A DNA stretch of 64,000 nucleotides from an uncultured Eubacteriales bacterium (lineage in GTDB: Bacteria > Bacillota > Clostridia > Lachnospirales > Lachnospiraceae), in the NCBI GenBank assembly GCA_900315305.1, contig OMYS01000005.1:1-64000 (forward strand). Reading direction: 5' to 3'. Of the stretch, positions 1 through 8,424 are shown in pieces. The notes beneath the pieces were generated by a model, which made no database searches, was not told the DNA's origin, and saw only the letters and a list, made by a program, of their open reading frames with translations. Made by a program: the position numbers and the translations under genes. Position 1 is the stretch's first letter. Each line of letters starts with the position of its first letter.

Positions 1-947
1 TTCACGGACTTCACCTCATTGAGATACGCGTCGTAAAAGTACTGCATGGAGTCGTGACGGAAATGAAGATAATTCTCAAGCTTATCGGAATCCAGATAAT
101 ACTGGCCGTGGAAATTCCGTGTCGCAACATATTTCGGATTGATTACCGGATCGAGCGACGTAAAGCCCATCTCCCGGTACATAATCCTGTACATATCAAT
201 CGTGCTGACCCGGCAGGACTCTCCGCCGCCGATATTGTAGATATGTCCCCAGAAGGCCTCCGGAAGGCTCCCGTCCTCCGTAAACCCGGCAATGTTCCGC
301 ATAAGGCGCCCCGAGTCGCGGTCCGACACATACTCGAGCACATTATCGAGGCAGTTGTGGAACTGGATCGAATCGCGGATCTTCGCCATTGCGGGACCGA
401 TGATGCCCGTCTGTCTGAGGCTGACCCAGTATTTCAGTCCGCTCTCGACGACCATCCGCTCCGCGGCGACCTTCGAGACCGCGTAGTAGTCATACATGCT
501 CGGCTTGATCGGATCGCCGACCCGTCCCCAGTGGATCGGCGGCATCCGGTCTCCGGTCTCCGCGACCGTTCCGATCGAAACAAACCGCGTCGTCTCCTCC
601 TGATGAAGCTCCCGGATCGCCCGGATGAAATTTCTCGTGGACCCGCAGTTGACCTGCATCGCCTTCTCCGGGTAGTAATCCGCAAACGGCGAGACAAATG
701 CAGCGATATGCAGCACAATGTCGCAGTCCTTCACGAGCTTCTTCACCGTCTCATAATTCGTGAGGTCCCCGTACGCGATCGTAAATCGTGGGTTGCCTCG
801 AAACGGCTCGAGGTTCTTTCTGCTCTTTTCACCCGGAAGGTCTGTCGCGACAATGCGGTAGGATCCGTCATCCTCCGCCATCTGACGGACCGTCTCGATT
901 CCCATGCCGCCGGCAGCTCCGGTGACCAGCACCTTCAGGTTCTTCAT
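1..947 (-). CDS. NAD-dependent epimerase/dehydratase, 3' end outside the window
   Basis: Extended short-chain dehydrogenase acting on a nucleotide sugar or similar substrate in the cytoplasm. The reading frame runs from an ATG at 945-947 to the window edge, about 315 residues, without its stop codon. A Rossmann motif GAAGGMG lies at residues 10-16, and the catalytic pair is Tyr155/Lys159 in YYAVSK. The start is set by GAAAGGAG about 8 bases upstream. It is transcribed divergently from the AraC-type gene at 1187. The substrate cannot be told from the visible part. The family call is firm; the specific function is open. Confidence 0.85.
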   Translation of the reverse strand, partial: MKNLKVLVTGAAGGMGIETVRQMAEDDGSYRIVATDLPGEKSRKNLEPFRGNPRFTIAYGDLTNYETVKKLVKDCDIVLHIAAFVSPFADYYPEKAMQVNCGSTRNFIRAIRELHQEETTRFVSIGTVAETGDRMPPIHWGRVGDPIKPSMYDYYAVSKVAAERMVVESGLKYWVSLRQTGIIGPAMAKIRDSIQFHNCLDNVLEYVSDRDSGRLMRNIAGFTEDGSLPEAFWGHIYNIGGGESCRVSTIDMYRIMYREMGFTSLDPVINPKYVATRNFHGQYYLDSDKLENYLHFRHDSMQYFYDAYLNEVKSV

Positions 948-1065
948 TTGTCATTCTCCTTTCATGCCGAGGCCGGTACTGCCCCCGTTTCTTTTTAGTA
1001 ATTGGTTTTCGTCTTTCGCGATAGAGAATATCAGATTGACGGATTTCCGACTTATATATGTGTGC

Positions 1066-1071
1066 TATAAT
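1066..1071 (+). promoter_or_regulatory. Probable extended -10 promoter of the AraC-type gene
   Basis: TATAAT preceded by TG one base upstream (TGCTATAAT), inside an AT-rich divergent intergenic region, 116 bases before the start at 1187. No convincing -35 lies at 17 bases; an extended -10 can work without one. Assignment is inferred from position. Confidence 0.4.
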
Positions 1072-1186
1072 TTATTTATATGTGATGGAATGTAAATGGA
1101 TCGTCAGATTCCATCCGGAACGTTCTTAAGAAATTATCCAGGCATGAAGTCAAAAAACCGGAAGCAGAGAAAGGAACCTGTACAAT

Positions 1187-2484
1187 ATGGAAAATGAAAA
1201 AATAGCGAAAATAGACGGACGCAGCGCGCGCCCTTCATTTTCAGAGGAAGATCTGCGCTATCTGGGAACCGAGATCGGCATGCTGGCCGGCATTCCGGTG
1301 CGGCTCCTGACGAACGGTCATGTCGACTTTTATTACTCCGTCATCCACCTGCCTGTGGACCCGATGACGCTCCACATGGAGGAAATTCTGTCTGTTCCTG
1401 GGCCGGTCGGCTACTATACGACGGAGGATTTCTATTATTACGGGATCGTCCGCTCCGGGAACCGCCGGATGGTCATCGGCCCCACAAGGCAGGTGCCGGA
1501 CACGGACCAGGACCTCCGGAGGCTGGCCTTCCGCTTAGGGTTATCGGACAGAAACGAAATCGAGGAGCTGATCGGCGGCATGAAGAGCATCATCCGCTGG
1601 TACAGATGCTGCTTCCGGTCTGCTTTATTCTGACCGGACAGAAGCTGAGTCTCAGGGATCTGACTATCTCAGGCAGCGAGCAGGGCTCTATTGCGACCGA
1701 GCTGAAAACAGAGGAGGCGGACCGCTTCTTTGATAACAGCGACGAAACCTGCGAACCTGCACAAACGGCCGCAAATGCAGACGCCCCACAGCCGGAGGAG
1801 ACGCAGCACAATTCCTACGGCCAGGAACAGCTCATGCTGCGGATGATCCGCCAGGGGGATATGGTCTCGCTCAAGGCATGGATAGACAGGGCCCCGGCGA
1901 TCCGTCCCGGGAGCATGGCGCCAAATCAGCTGCGCCAACAGAAAAATACATTTGTCACAACCGCGACGATTGTCTCAAGGGCGGCAATCGAAGGAGGCGT
2001 CCCTGTCGAGGAGGCCTTTCAACTGAGCGACGCGTATATCCGGAAAGCGGAGCTTCTTCCCGACCCGGACCGGATCATGAACCTGCAGTACCACATGGTT
2101 CTCGATTTCTGCGACCGGGTCCGGATTCTCCAAGGCGGCGGCCATCCGTCCCCGCTGGTTCTCAAGGTCCACGCCTACATCCTGCAGCACCTCTCCGAGC
2201 CGGTCACGACAGAGGACATTGCGGATGCCCTCTTCATGAGCCGCTCGTATGTAAGCCGCTGCTTCCGGAAGGAAGCCGGCGTCACACTGCAGCAGTACAT
2301 CCGTGACAAAAAGATTGAGGAGGCAAAGCGGCTCCTTCTCTACACCGACAAGCCCGTCACCTCAATCAGCGTCTATCTCGGCTACTCCTCGCCCGGCCAT
2401 TTCTCGCGAGTCTTCCGTGAGAGCACGGGAAAGACGCCTATGGAGTACAGAGAAGATCGCAGCATGCGCACTGCAAATGAGTGA
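1187..2484 (+). pseudogene. AraC-family transcriptional regulator, frameshifted
   Basis: The N-terminal reading frame (1187 to about 1600) and the C-terminal frame (to 2484) together make one regulator of about 432 residues. The last 100 residues are a typical AraC double helix-turn-helix: a first helix set around the motif TTEDIADALFMSRSYVSRCF, then SISVYLGYSSPGHFSRVFRE and a terminal PMEYRE. The two frames meet near 1596-1606, where residues IIR end in one frame and MLLPVCFILTGQKL continues in another; one missing base would join them. The N-terminal part has no domain I can name. A gene whose DNA-binding domain is out of frame would not give a working regulator unless the shift is an assembly error. 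Its likely target is unknown; it sits between an epimerase and a dehydrogenase. Confidence 0.75.
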
Positions 2485-2487
2485 ACT

Positions 2488-2512
2488 ACTCGGTCATTGA
2501 ATGGCCGAGAAT
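2488..2512 (+). terminator. Possible weak hairpin after the AraC-type gene
   Basis: CTCGGTCA and TGGCCGAG can pair across a short loop just after the stop codon at 2484. There is no U-run behind it, so terminator function is uncertain. Confidence 0.3.
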
Positions 2513-2738
2513 CCCCGCTCGGCCCTCTTGAATCCTACAGTTCACTCAGCGTCAGCCTTAAAGCGCTGGAACTGTAATCAGACGCGGCCACTCTCGAAAT
2601 CGGTCTGTGTGCAGAGCGGACTGAAACTCGCGCATAGTCTTTATGAATTTTTCACACAGAAAAGGCCATTTATGTGGTATGATTTGTGTATATCGCAGGC
2701 CATCCTGCGCCAACACAAAATTCAAAGGAGGGTTATTT

Positions 2739-3609
2739 ATGAGCTTTCAAAATGTAGTCGTTGCCGGCGGCGGCGTCCTCGGCACACAGATCGGCTTTCA
2801 GGCAGCATACAAGGGTAAGAACGTGACATTCTGGCTCCGCAGAAGGGTCCATCGGCCGCACCCAGCCGAAGCTTGACCGGCTGAAGGGCATTTACCTGAA
2901 CACGCTGGAGGCGCACAAGGCTCTCTGCGGCACAGATACGCAGCGGTACTCGCACGGCCTCGTCGACGGCGTGAAGGACCTCACACCGGAGAAGATCGAT
3001 GAGCTGAAAGCACAGGTCGAGAAGGCCTATGACAGCATCAAGATCGAGCTCGACATGGCAAAGGCAGTCGCCGACGCGGACATTGTCATCGAGTCCATGA
3101 CAGAGGATCCGAAGGCAAAGATCGATGTCTACACGAAAATGAAGGACCTGCTCCCGGAGAAGACTGTCATCGTCACGAACTCCTCCACCATGATTCCGAG
3201 CCAGTTCCGCGATTATACGGGCCGCCCGGAGAAGTATATGGCACTTCATTTTGCAAATGAAATCTGGAACGGCAATACGGCCGAGGTCATGGGCCACGAC
3301 GGGACTGACCCGAAGGTTTACGACGAGGTCGTCCAGTTTGCGAAGGAGATCGGCATGATCCCGCTCTGCCTGAAGAAGGAGCAGCCGGGGTACATCCTGA
3401 ACACGATGCTCGTCCCGGGCTCACCTGTCGGTCCGTTCCACATCCTCGATGTCGTCGGCCTCAAGACCGCGTACGACATCTGCAGCATGAACCCGCAGGC
3501 GAAGGACCCGAACTCCACGATGGGACGGATCTGCGCGATGCTGAAGAAATACCTCGACGAGGGCAAGACCGGCGTCAACGCGGGTGAAGGCTTCTACAAG
3601 TACAAATAA
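2739..3609 (+). pseudogene. 3-hydroxyacyl-CoA dehydrogenase-like gene, frameshifted
   Basis: An NAD-dependent dehydrogenase of fatty acid/butyrate-type metabolism. The start at 2739 has a strong RBS (AAGGAGGG, 7 bases upstream). The N-terminus has the NAD-binding GGGVLGTQIGFQAAYKG at residues 10-26, then leaves frame near 2841. The rest continues in another frame to the stop at 3607-3609, including IVIESMTEDPKAK, the TNSSTMIPSQF active-site-like segment and ALHFANEIW. Joining the two gives about 290 residues, slightly short of the roughly 310 usual for stand-alone members. At the junction the DNA reads CTCCGCAGAAGGG, and insertion of two bases would restore an RSEGSIGRT-type sequence expected in the family. 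Either an inactivating 2-base deletion or an assembly error; the rest is intact. Confidence 0.8.
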
Positions 3610-3635
3610 CCGGCTCATACGAGCTTCGACCTGGG

Positions 3636-3665
3636 AGGGGCCGCGGCAGATTTGCCGCGGCCCCT
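3636..3665 (+). terminator. Strong hairpin after the dehydrogenase gene
   Basis: A perfect 13-bp stem (AGGGGCCGCGGCA with its complement) and a GATT loop, 27 bases past the stop codon. The following sequence is pyrimidine-rich but lacks a clean U-run. Read as the 3' end of the plus-strand transcript. Confidence 0.6.
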
Positions 3666-3806
3666 CTCTCTGTGCTATACTTGTCGCAGACTTCCCCGGT
3701 TCCGGGAGGAGAGCCGCTCTCGCGGCTCAGCCGGCATCTAGAGCAACCATATATAATCCCGTTAGAATGCGCGGCTGCCGGGAAAGTCTTTCTCAGACAG
3801 TCAGAA

Positions 3807-3837
3807 TCCCCACCTGCAGCTGCAGATGGGGATTTTT
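3807..3837 (+). terminator. Second hairpin with U-run between convergent genes
   Basis: AATCCCCA pairs with TGGGGATT around the internal palindrome CTGCAGCTGCAG, followed on the plus strand by TTTTT. It lies between the plus-strand dehydrogenase and the minus-strand gene ending at 3846, so it may end transcription from the plus side and perhaps both. Confidence 0.5.
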
Positions 3838-3845
3838 CAGGCGTG

Positions 3846-4487
3846 TTATTTCCTTACCGTAAACTTCGCGAGGCGCACCTCATTTTTCGCATCCGGCTCA
3901 AAGACCATCGGGACATCGAGCCACTGCTTCTTCCCGTGATTGGAAATGAGGACCCTGCTCCCGTCCTCGTCGTATCCCGTCAGCGTCATCCAGTGCCAGG
4001 TGTCGTCGCCGAGCTCCTCCTCCCGGGTGTGTCCGAGGATAAGAAGCGCAACCGGCGTGTCCTCGTCGATCGCCTGACGAATATACGCAAATGCGTCCCT
4101 CGCGTGCGTCCAGTCCTTCTCCGTCCGGATCTCACCACTTGCCCACGCGCCGTTGTCCTTCACATACTGCACAAAATGGTCGCGGAACACGGTCACATGC
4201 GGAAAGCCCATATAGCCGGGATGCATGTAGTGCCTGTACATCAGCGTCTGGAGCTCCACGTACTTCTTCTGGCTGTAGACAGGCGCCCCCGCGATATCAG
4301 GCTCCGTCCCGACGCCATAATACGCCGCGAGGTTTGCGCCCGCGACAGACGCGCAGCCCGCAAACCTCGCCCATTTCGGACGCTTGAACCAGTTCTGATC
4401 TCCGCCGTACGCGATTCCCGATTCCGTCACAACCTGTGGGAATCCGGTCAGCTCCACCGTATGAAGCTCTGCATTTCTCTCAGCCAT
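3846..4487 (-). CDS. Hypothetical protein, possible C39-like papain-fold peptidase
   Basis: 213 residues with no signal peptide. The segment FAGCASVAGANLAAYYG near residue 43 and DTWHWMTLTGYDEDGS near residue 165 look like the Cys-helix and His-strand of papain-like C39-type folds; the later ISNHGKKQWLD is also typical of these proteins. The start at 4487 is chosen because GGAAG lies 8 bases upstream; a longer frame to 4526 would add 13 residues without an RBS. It follows the Bax inhibitor-1 gene on the same strand. Substrate unknown. The peptidase assignment is an inference from motif spacing. Confidence 0.55.
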   Translation of the reverse strand: MAERNAELHTVELTGFPQVVTESGIAYGGDQNWFKRPKWARFAGCASVAGANLAAYYGVGTEPDIAGAPVYSQKKYVELQTLMYRHYMHPGYMGFPHVTVFRDHFVQYVKDNGAWASGEIRTEKDWTHARDAFAYIRQAIDEDTPVALLILGHTREEELGDDTWHWMTLTGYDEDGSRVLISNHGKKQWLDVPMVFEPDAKNEVRLAKFTVRK

Positions 4488-4510
4488 ATACGCATCTTCC
4501 TTCCATACAC

Positions 4511-4542
4511 AAGGGCTGTCCCGCATATGCAGAACAGCCCTG
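4511..4542 (-). terminator. Hairpin between the Bax inhibitor-1 gene and the C39-like gene
   Basis: AGGGCTGT at 4512-4519 pairs with ACAGCCCT at 4534-4541. No clear U-run follows, so it may be a weak terminator or an mRNA processing or stability element. Confidence 0.4.
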
Positions 4543-4601
4543 TCATAAATCTTATACAGCCACAGTCTTCGGCGGCTTTTTCATTTCAGTACCAAAAGCA
4601 A

Positions 4602-5279
4602 TCAATTGCGGCTGATGCCGATGATGTCGAGAATCCGGATGAACAGGTTCACGATATCGACATAGATGTCCGCCGCGCACTGAACGGCGTTGACCGCATT
4701 TGACGGGTAGCGCTGCGCTCTCGCCCAGTCAAAGCCGATATAGCCGCAGAACAGAAGGACCATGAGCCAGTCGAAGGCCGTCCACAGCGCGGGCGCAAGA
4801 AATGCAACGACAAGGCTTGCGAAGATGGAGACGAGAAGCGAGATGCCGAGAACCCGTCCCATCCTGAGGAACACCTGCGGTGCAAGTGTCGCGAGCGCCA
4901 TCATGATGCCCGTCGTGCACGCCGTGCAGATAAATGCGAGCGCGATCGAGCCTGTGTCATAAAATGACACGAAATACGTGAGCAGAAGCCCCATCGACGC
5001 GGCGAGGACTGTGAAGCCCGCGATGCCTGCGCCGACGCTCCGGTTCCGATAGACCAGCGCCATGCCGCCGAAGCTTCCGATCAGATAAATGAGAAACACC
5101 GCGAGCGCCGGAATCTGAAGAATCGAATTCCGCAGCAGTGTCGCCTCGGCGACGTTAATCAGCGTGCCGAAGACGAGCATGCCGCCGATTACCAGATTGT
5201 ACTGTGTCCGAGTGAGCGGCGTGCCGTCAAACTGACGGACGCGGGCGAGCTTATATTGCCTTGTATCAAAATCCGCCAT
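4602..5279 (-). CDS. Bax inhibitor-1 / YccA family membrane protein
   Basis: 225 residues with about seven hydrophobic segments, the hallmark of the Bax inhibitor-1 (UPF0005) family of small integral membrane proteins, some of which are pH-gated calcium leak channels. The family's C-terminal signature is visible as YVDIVNLFIRILDIIG, with the conserved acidic residues in GYIGFDWARAQ. Length is normal for bacterial members. The start is supported by TAAGGAGGT 8 bases upstream. Physiological role in this organism unknown. Confidence 0.85.
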   Translation of the reverse strand: MADFDTRQYKLARVRQFDGTPLTRTQYNLVIGGMLVFGTLINVAEATLLRNSILQIPALAVFLIYLIGSFGGMALVYRNRSVGAGIAGFTVLAASMGLLLTYFVSFYDTGSIALAFICTACTTGIMMALATLAPQVFLRMGRVLGISLLVSIFASLVVAFLAPALWTAFDWLMVLLFCGYIGFDWARAQRYPSNAVNAVQCAADIYVDIVNLFIRILDIIGISRN

Positions 5280-5298
5280 AGTATATACCTCCTTATTT

Positions 5299-5365
5299 GT
5301 AACGGTTCAGCGCCCGCAGCGAGTAACGCGATGCGTTCCGGGCCTAAGGGTGCTGAATCGTTATC
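5299..5365. repeat. Degenerate family A repeat upstream of the Bax inhibitor-1 gene
   Basis: Resembles the ends of the dispersed family A element: TTCAGCGCCC on the left and GGGTGCTGAATC on the right, with a decayed GCGATGCGTTCCG hairpin remnant between. It lacks the central hairpins. The rest of 5280-5515 shows no gene. Confidence 0.4.
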
Positions 5366-5515
5366 CTCAACCTGCAAAATCCGGGAACGGGCTATCCGTC
5401 CGGTTTGTTTACAAGGTATAATACCTACTCGCGCAATGTTCGTCAACAAGGCATACGCCTTCTATCTGTGAAATTTCTGTAACAAGTGATCGTTCGCTCG
5501 AACTCAGTGACGGCA

Positions 5516-6943
5516 TTATACGTCGGAGCCTGCCGCCTCCTCGCGCGTCCTCTTCCAGTTCGCCATCGGAACCACGCGCTTCCGATAGCACCGCTTGAGA
5601 AGGATCACAGCGACAGCAGCCGCGACAAGCTCACCTGCCGGGAATGCCCAGAAAATGAGCTGCTCTGCATTTGCCATGCGCGTGAACACATAGGCGAGCG
5701 GAAGCGGGACCGCAAGAAGCCTTAGGACCGAGACGATGAGCGAGCTGTTGCCGGACTGAAGCGCCTGGAAGACGCCCTGCAGCGCAATATTGATGCCCGC
5801 GAACACGAAGCCGAGGCTGATGATGTGCATGGCCCTGACACAGAGCGTCTCCGTCTCCTGCGTCAGACCGAAGATCTGCGCGAGCGGGTGCGCAAAAAGC
5901 TGCATGAGCACAAGACCAATGAGCATGACGACCGTCGTGTCAATAAGGCCGCATTTAATACCCTCCTTCACGCGCTTCTGCGAGCCCATGCCGTAGTTGT
6001 AGGAAATGATCGGCGTGATCGCATCTCTAAGGCCAAAGCCCGCGAAGAAAATGAACTGCTGGATCTTGTAGAAGATGCCGTATGCTGTGACGGCCGACGC
6101 CGACACCGCGCCGAAAATAATATTGACGCCATAGGTCATGAAGCTCATCAGCGCCTGCATGATAATCGCGCTGATGCCAATGCTATAGATGCCGCGGATC
6201 GTTCTTCCATCAGGCTTCAGATAGCGGAAGCCGCTCTTTATTTCCTTATTTTTCGTGTACTGAAAGATCATCGCGAGGACGAGCGAGACCATCTGGCCCA
6301 TGACCGTCGCCCAGGCCGCGCCCGCGATACCCATTCTCGGGCAGCCGAGAAGGCCGTAAATCATGATCGGGTCGAAGACGATATTCGTGAGCGCACCCGC
6401 GATCTGCGCGGTCGTCGACAGAATCGTCTTGCCCGTCGACTGCAGGAGCTTCTCATAGATGCCGTAGAGCAGGTTGCCGAAGCACAGCAGCGTACAGATC
6501 CGGAGATACGTGCGGCCCATGCCGAGCACGATCGGGTCCGACGTCTGGCTCTTCAGATAGACATCAATGCCCGTCAGTCCGAAAATGAAGAACACCGCGG
6601 ACAGCACAATGCCGAGAAACACGCCATTGCCCGCGACGCGCGCCGCTTCCTCCGTGTCCTTGAGACCGAGCATGCGCGAGAGCATCGCGCCGACACCGAC
6701 GCCGGTTCCGATTCCGAACGCGACGATCAGCATCTGGACCGGAAATGCAAGCGTGAGCGCGTTGACCGCGTACTCACCGGTGTGTGCGATGCCCGGCTCA
6801 TCCGCCATATTCGCGACGAACATGGAATCGACGATGTTGTACATGGCCTGCAGCACCATCGAAACAATAATCGGAATGCCCATCGAAAGCATGACCTTCG
6901 ATATTTTTTCCGTACCCATTTTGTTAGTTACAGCCTTTTCCAT
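5516..6943 (-). CDS. MATE family multidrug/cation efflux transporter
   Basis: 475 residues with 12 predicted membrane helices in two related halves, typical of MATE (NorM/DinF-type) exporters that use a Na+ or H+ gradient to expel cationic drugs. Recognisable family segments are IPIIVSMVLQAMYNIVDSMFV at the N-terminus and the paired GISAIIMQALMSFM in the second half, with ALQGVFQALQSGNSSL late. The start at 6943 has AGGAGG 6 bases upstream; a longer frame to 6982 would overlap leader sequence and lacks an RBS. An intrinsic terminator sits in the leader about 140 bases upstream, so transcription may be attenuated. Substrate not predictable. Confidence 0.9.
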   Translation of the reverse strand: MEKAVTNKMGTEKISKVMLSMGIPIIVSMVLQAMYNIVDSMFVANMADEPGIAHTGEYAVNALTLAFPVQMLIVAFGIGTGVGVGAMLSRMLGLKDTEEAARVAGNGVFLGIVLSAVFFIFGLTGIDVYLKSQTSDPIVLGMGRTYLRICTLLCFGNLLYGIYEKLLQSTGKTILSTTAQIAGALTNIVFDPIMIYGLLGCPRMGIAGAAWATVMGQMVSLVLAMIFQYTKNKEIKSGFRYLKPDGRTIRGIYSIGISAIIMQALMSFMTYGVNIIFGAVSASAVTAYGIFYKIQQFIFFAGFGLRDAITPIISYNYGMGSQKRVKEGIKCGLIDTTVVMLIGLVLMQLFAHPLAQIFGLTQETETLCVRAMHIISLGFVFAGINIALQGVFQALQSGNSSLIVSVLRLLAVPLPLAYVFTRMANAEQLIFWAFPAGELVAAAVAVILLKRCYRKRVVPMANWKRTREEAAGSDV

Positions 6944-7075
6944 TCCTGCCTCCTGAATATTTTTCAAGTTACACGGCACCATGCATCAGAGCCGGTTCAG
7001 ACCGGTCATGAAGCCCCGCGGCCGTGCAGTCAAAGCACTGCCGGCTGCGTCCGTGCAGCGACTCACGAGCACAAA

Positions 7076-7155
7076 AAAACAGCCCGGCTTGGAGTTATGT
7101 CTTCCAACACCGGGCTGCCCTTGCAGTCGCTTTACTTATATACTACTCTATTATA
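7076..7155 (-). promoter_or_regulatory. Leader with promoter-like -10 and intrinsic terminator upstream of the MATE gene
   Basis: On the minus strand a TATAAT (7150-7155) is followed about 35 bases later by a hairpin: AGCCCGG (7110-7116) with its complement CCGGGCT (7081-7087), an inner TTGGA/TCCAA pair, then seven Us. The MATE start lies about 135 bases further on. A TTGACA at 7181-7186 is 25 bases from the TATAAT, too far to be its -35, so the promoter is uncertain. AGCGACT just before the hairpin is complementary to AGTCGCT just after it, which could form an alternative fold. This could be an attenuator, an unrecognised riboswitch, or the end of a tiny RNA. Confidence 0.5.
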
Positions 7156-7405
7156 TCGGTTTATCCACCGGATTTCTAATTGTCAAATGCACGAAATTCC
7201 GGACGGTTTTCCTTCCCTTTTTGACAGTCTCCCGTTTCCGCCGCGTGGCGCTGCTGTACACACACCATCTAAACTCAGGGCCGTCCTGATCGCCGCAGCT
7301 GCGCCAATCGCATACAGCATTTGCAGAGTAACACACCCTTGTGTACAAATCCAGCCTTCATGATATACAATACAGACAGGCGCTATGCCCGAAAGGAGAC
7401 ACATC

Positions 7406-7618
7406 ATGAAATCACTTCTGATCAAAGACACAACGAGAGAGGACCGCATCCGCATCGTCGAGCAGGCCTTAAGCTCCTGCGGCGGAGCCTGTAATTTCTG
7501 CAACGGCTGCGACAATATCGGCGGAGGGAGCATCGACGAGCTCTATCTCCCCTACATCAACGGGGAGAAGGAGATCGCCGAGATCAACGCGGAATATCAC
7601 CGCAACATGGTTCACTGA
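7406..7618 (+). CDS. Small cysteine-rich protein of unknown function
   Basis: 70 residues. Four cysteines are clustered in CGGACNFCNGCDN (residues 25-37), suggesting a metal or Fe-S site; the C-terminal third, IDELYLPYINGEKEIAEINAEY, looks helical. AAAGGAG 8 bases before 7406 fixes the start; a frame from 7385 has no RBS. It overlaps the end of the convergent DUF5011 gene by 7 bases. I recall similar short proteins in Clostridia but no function, so none is assigned. Confidence 0.65.
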   Translation: MKSLLIKDTTREDRIRIVEQALSSCGGACNFCNGCDNIGGGSIDELYLPYINGEKEIAEINAEYHRNMVH

Positions 7619-8424
7619 ACCGTGACGTGCAGGATCGCGACATTGCTCTTATTGCCGTCGCTGTCATCACAGCTGTATTCCACATCGTAATTGCCCGGCG
7701 TGCTCGTATCGAGCTTTCCGCTGGATGCGGCGCCGCCGACATTGATCCGCTGTGAGAGCGTCGCGCTGCTGTCCTTGTCATCCGTGAGCTGGGAAATATA
7801 GGACATATACGAGAATTTCTCGCCGACAGAAAGCGTCACATAGTGGACCTTGAGGTAGAGACGCGGCGCATCCGCAGCGAGTGTATTGCGGACTGCCTCG
7901 TCCGCCTGCTCAGCCTGCGTCTCCGGGTCCGGAGTCGGCGTCGCCGCGCTCTCCGAAGCTGTACTCTCTGCCGCCTCGCCTGAGGATGCAGAGGCCGTCT
8001 CCTGTTCCGGCTGCGCAGCAGTACTGGCCGCCGAATCAGCCGCAGAAGCGGCAGGCTCCGCAGAAGCAGCCGCGGACTGCGTATTTGCAGGCTCCGCGGC
8101 ACCGGCCACCGGCATGACCCGCGTCTTCGTCGTCACATTGCCCGCGTCGTCCTTCGCCGCATACACAAGCGACGCGCTTGTCCCATCGTCAGACTTGCTA
8201 ACCGATACAATTCTCAGCGTGTCCGTGACATCACCGTCGCGCTTATCCGTGGCCGTCACCGACTCGAGCAGGTCAGAATCAGCCTCTCCATCCGTGTAGG
8301 TCGAGCCGTCGTCCGGAAATGTGATCGACGGTCCCTTTCTGTCTGCCGACAGAGCAAGAATCAGAATCACGACCGCGAGGACCCCGGACGCAGCTGCCAG
8401 TATCATACAGATTTTTCTTCTCAT
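7612..8424 (-). CDS. Membrane-anchored DUF5011/Ig-like surface protein
   Basis: 270 residues: an N-terminal membrane helix (about residues 5-26), a first Ig-like domain of DUF5011 type (GPSITFPDDG ... ATDKRDGDVTDTLRI ... AKDDAGNVTTKT), an Ala/Ser/Glu-rich low-complexity stretch (about 108-175), and a second similar domain (VHYVTLSVGEKFSYMSYISQL ... PGNYDVEYSCDDSDGNKSN). It is expected outside the membrane with a flexible linker. Its start overlaps the stop of the BY-kinase-like gene by 4 bases (ATGA), so the three genes from 10141 downward form one operon linked to surface polysaccharide assembly. Exact role unknown. Confidence 0.7.
   Translation of the reverse strand: MRRKICMILAAASGVLAVVILILALSADRKGPSITFPDDGSTYTDGEADSDLLESVTATDKRDGDVTDTLRIVSVSKSDDGTSASLVYAAKDDAGNVTTKTRVMPVAGAAEPANTQSAAASAEPAASAADSAASTAAQPEQETASASSGEAAESTASESAATPTPDPETQAEQADEAVRNTLAADAPRLYLKVHYVTLSVGEKFSYMSYISQLTDDKDSSATLSQRINVGGAASSGKLDTSTPGNYDVEYSCDDSDGNKSNVAILHVTVQ

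Noticed and set aside
54..998. Open frame antisense to the epimerase
   Set aside because: Arg/Asp/His-rich and without motifs; the minus strand encodes a complete Rossmann domain and catalytic Tyr/Lys.
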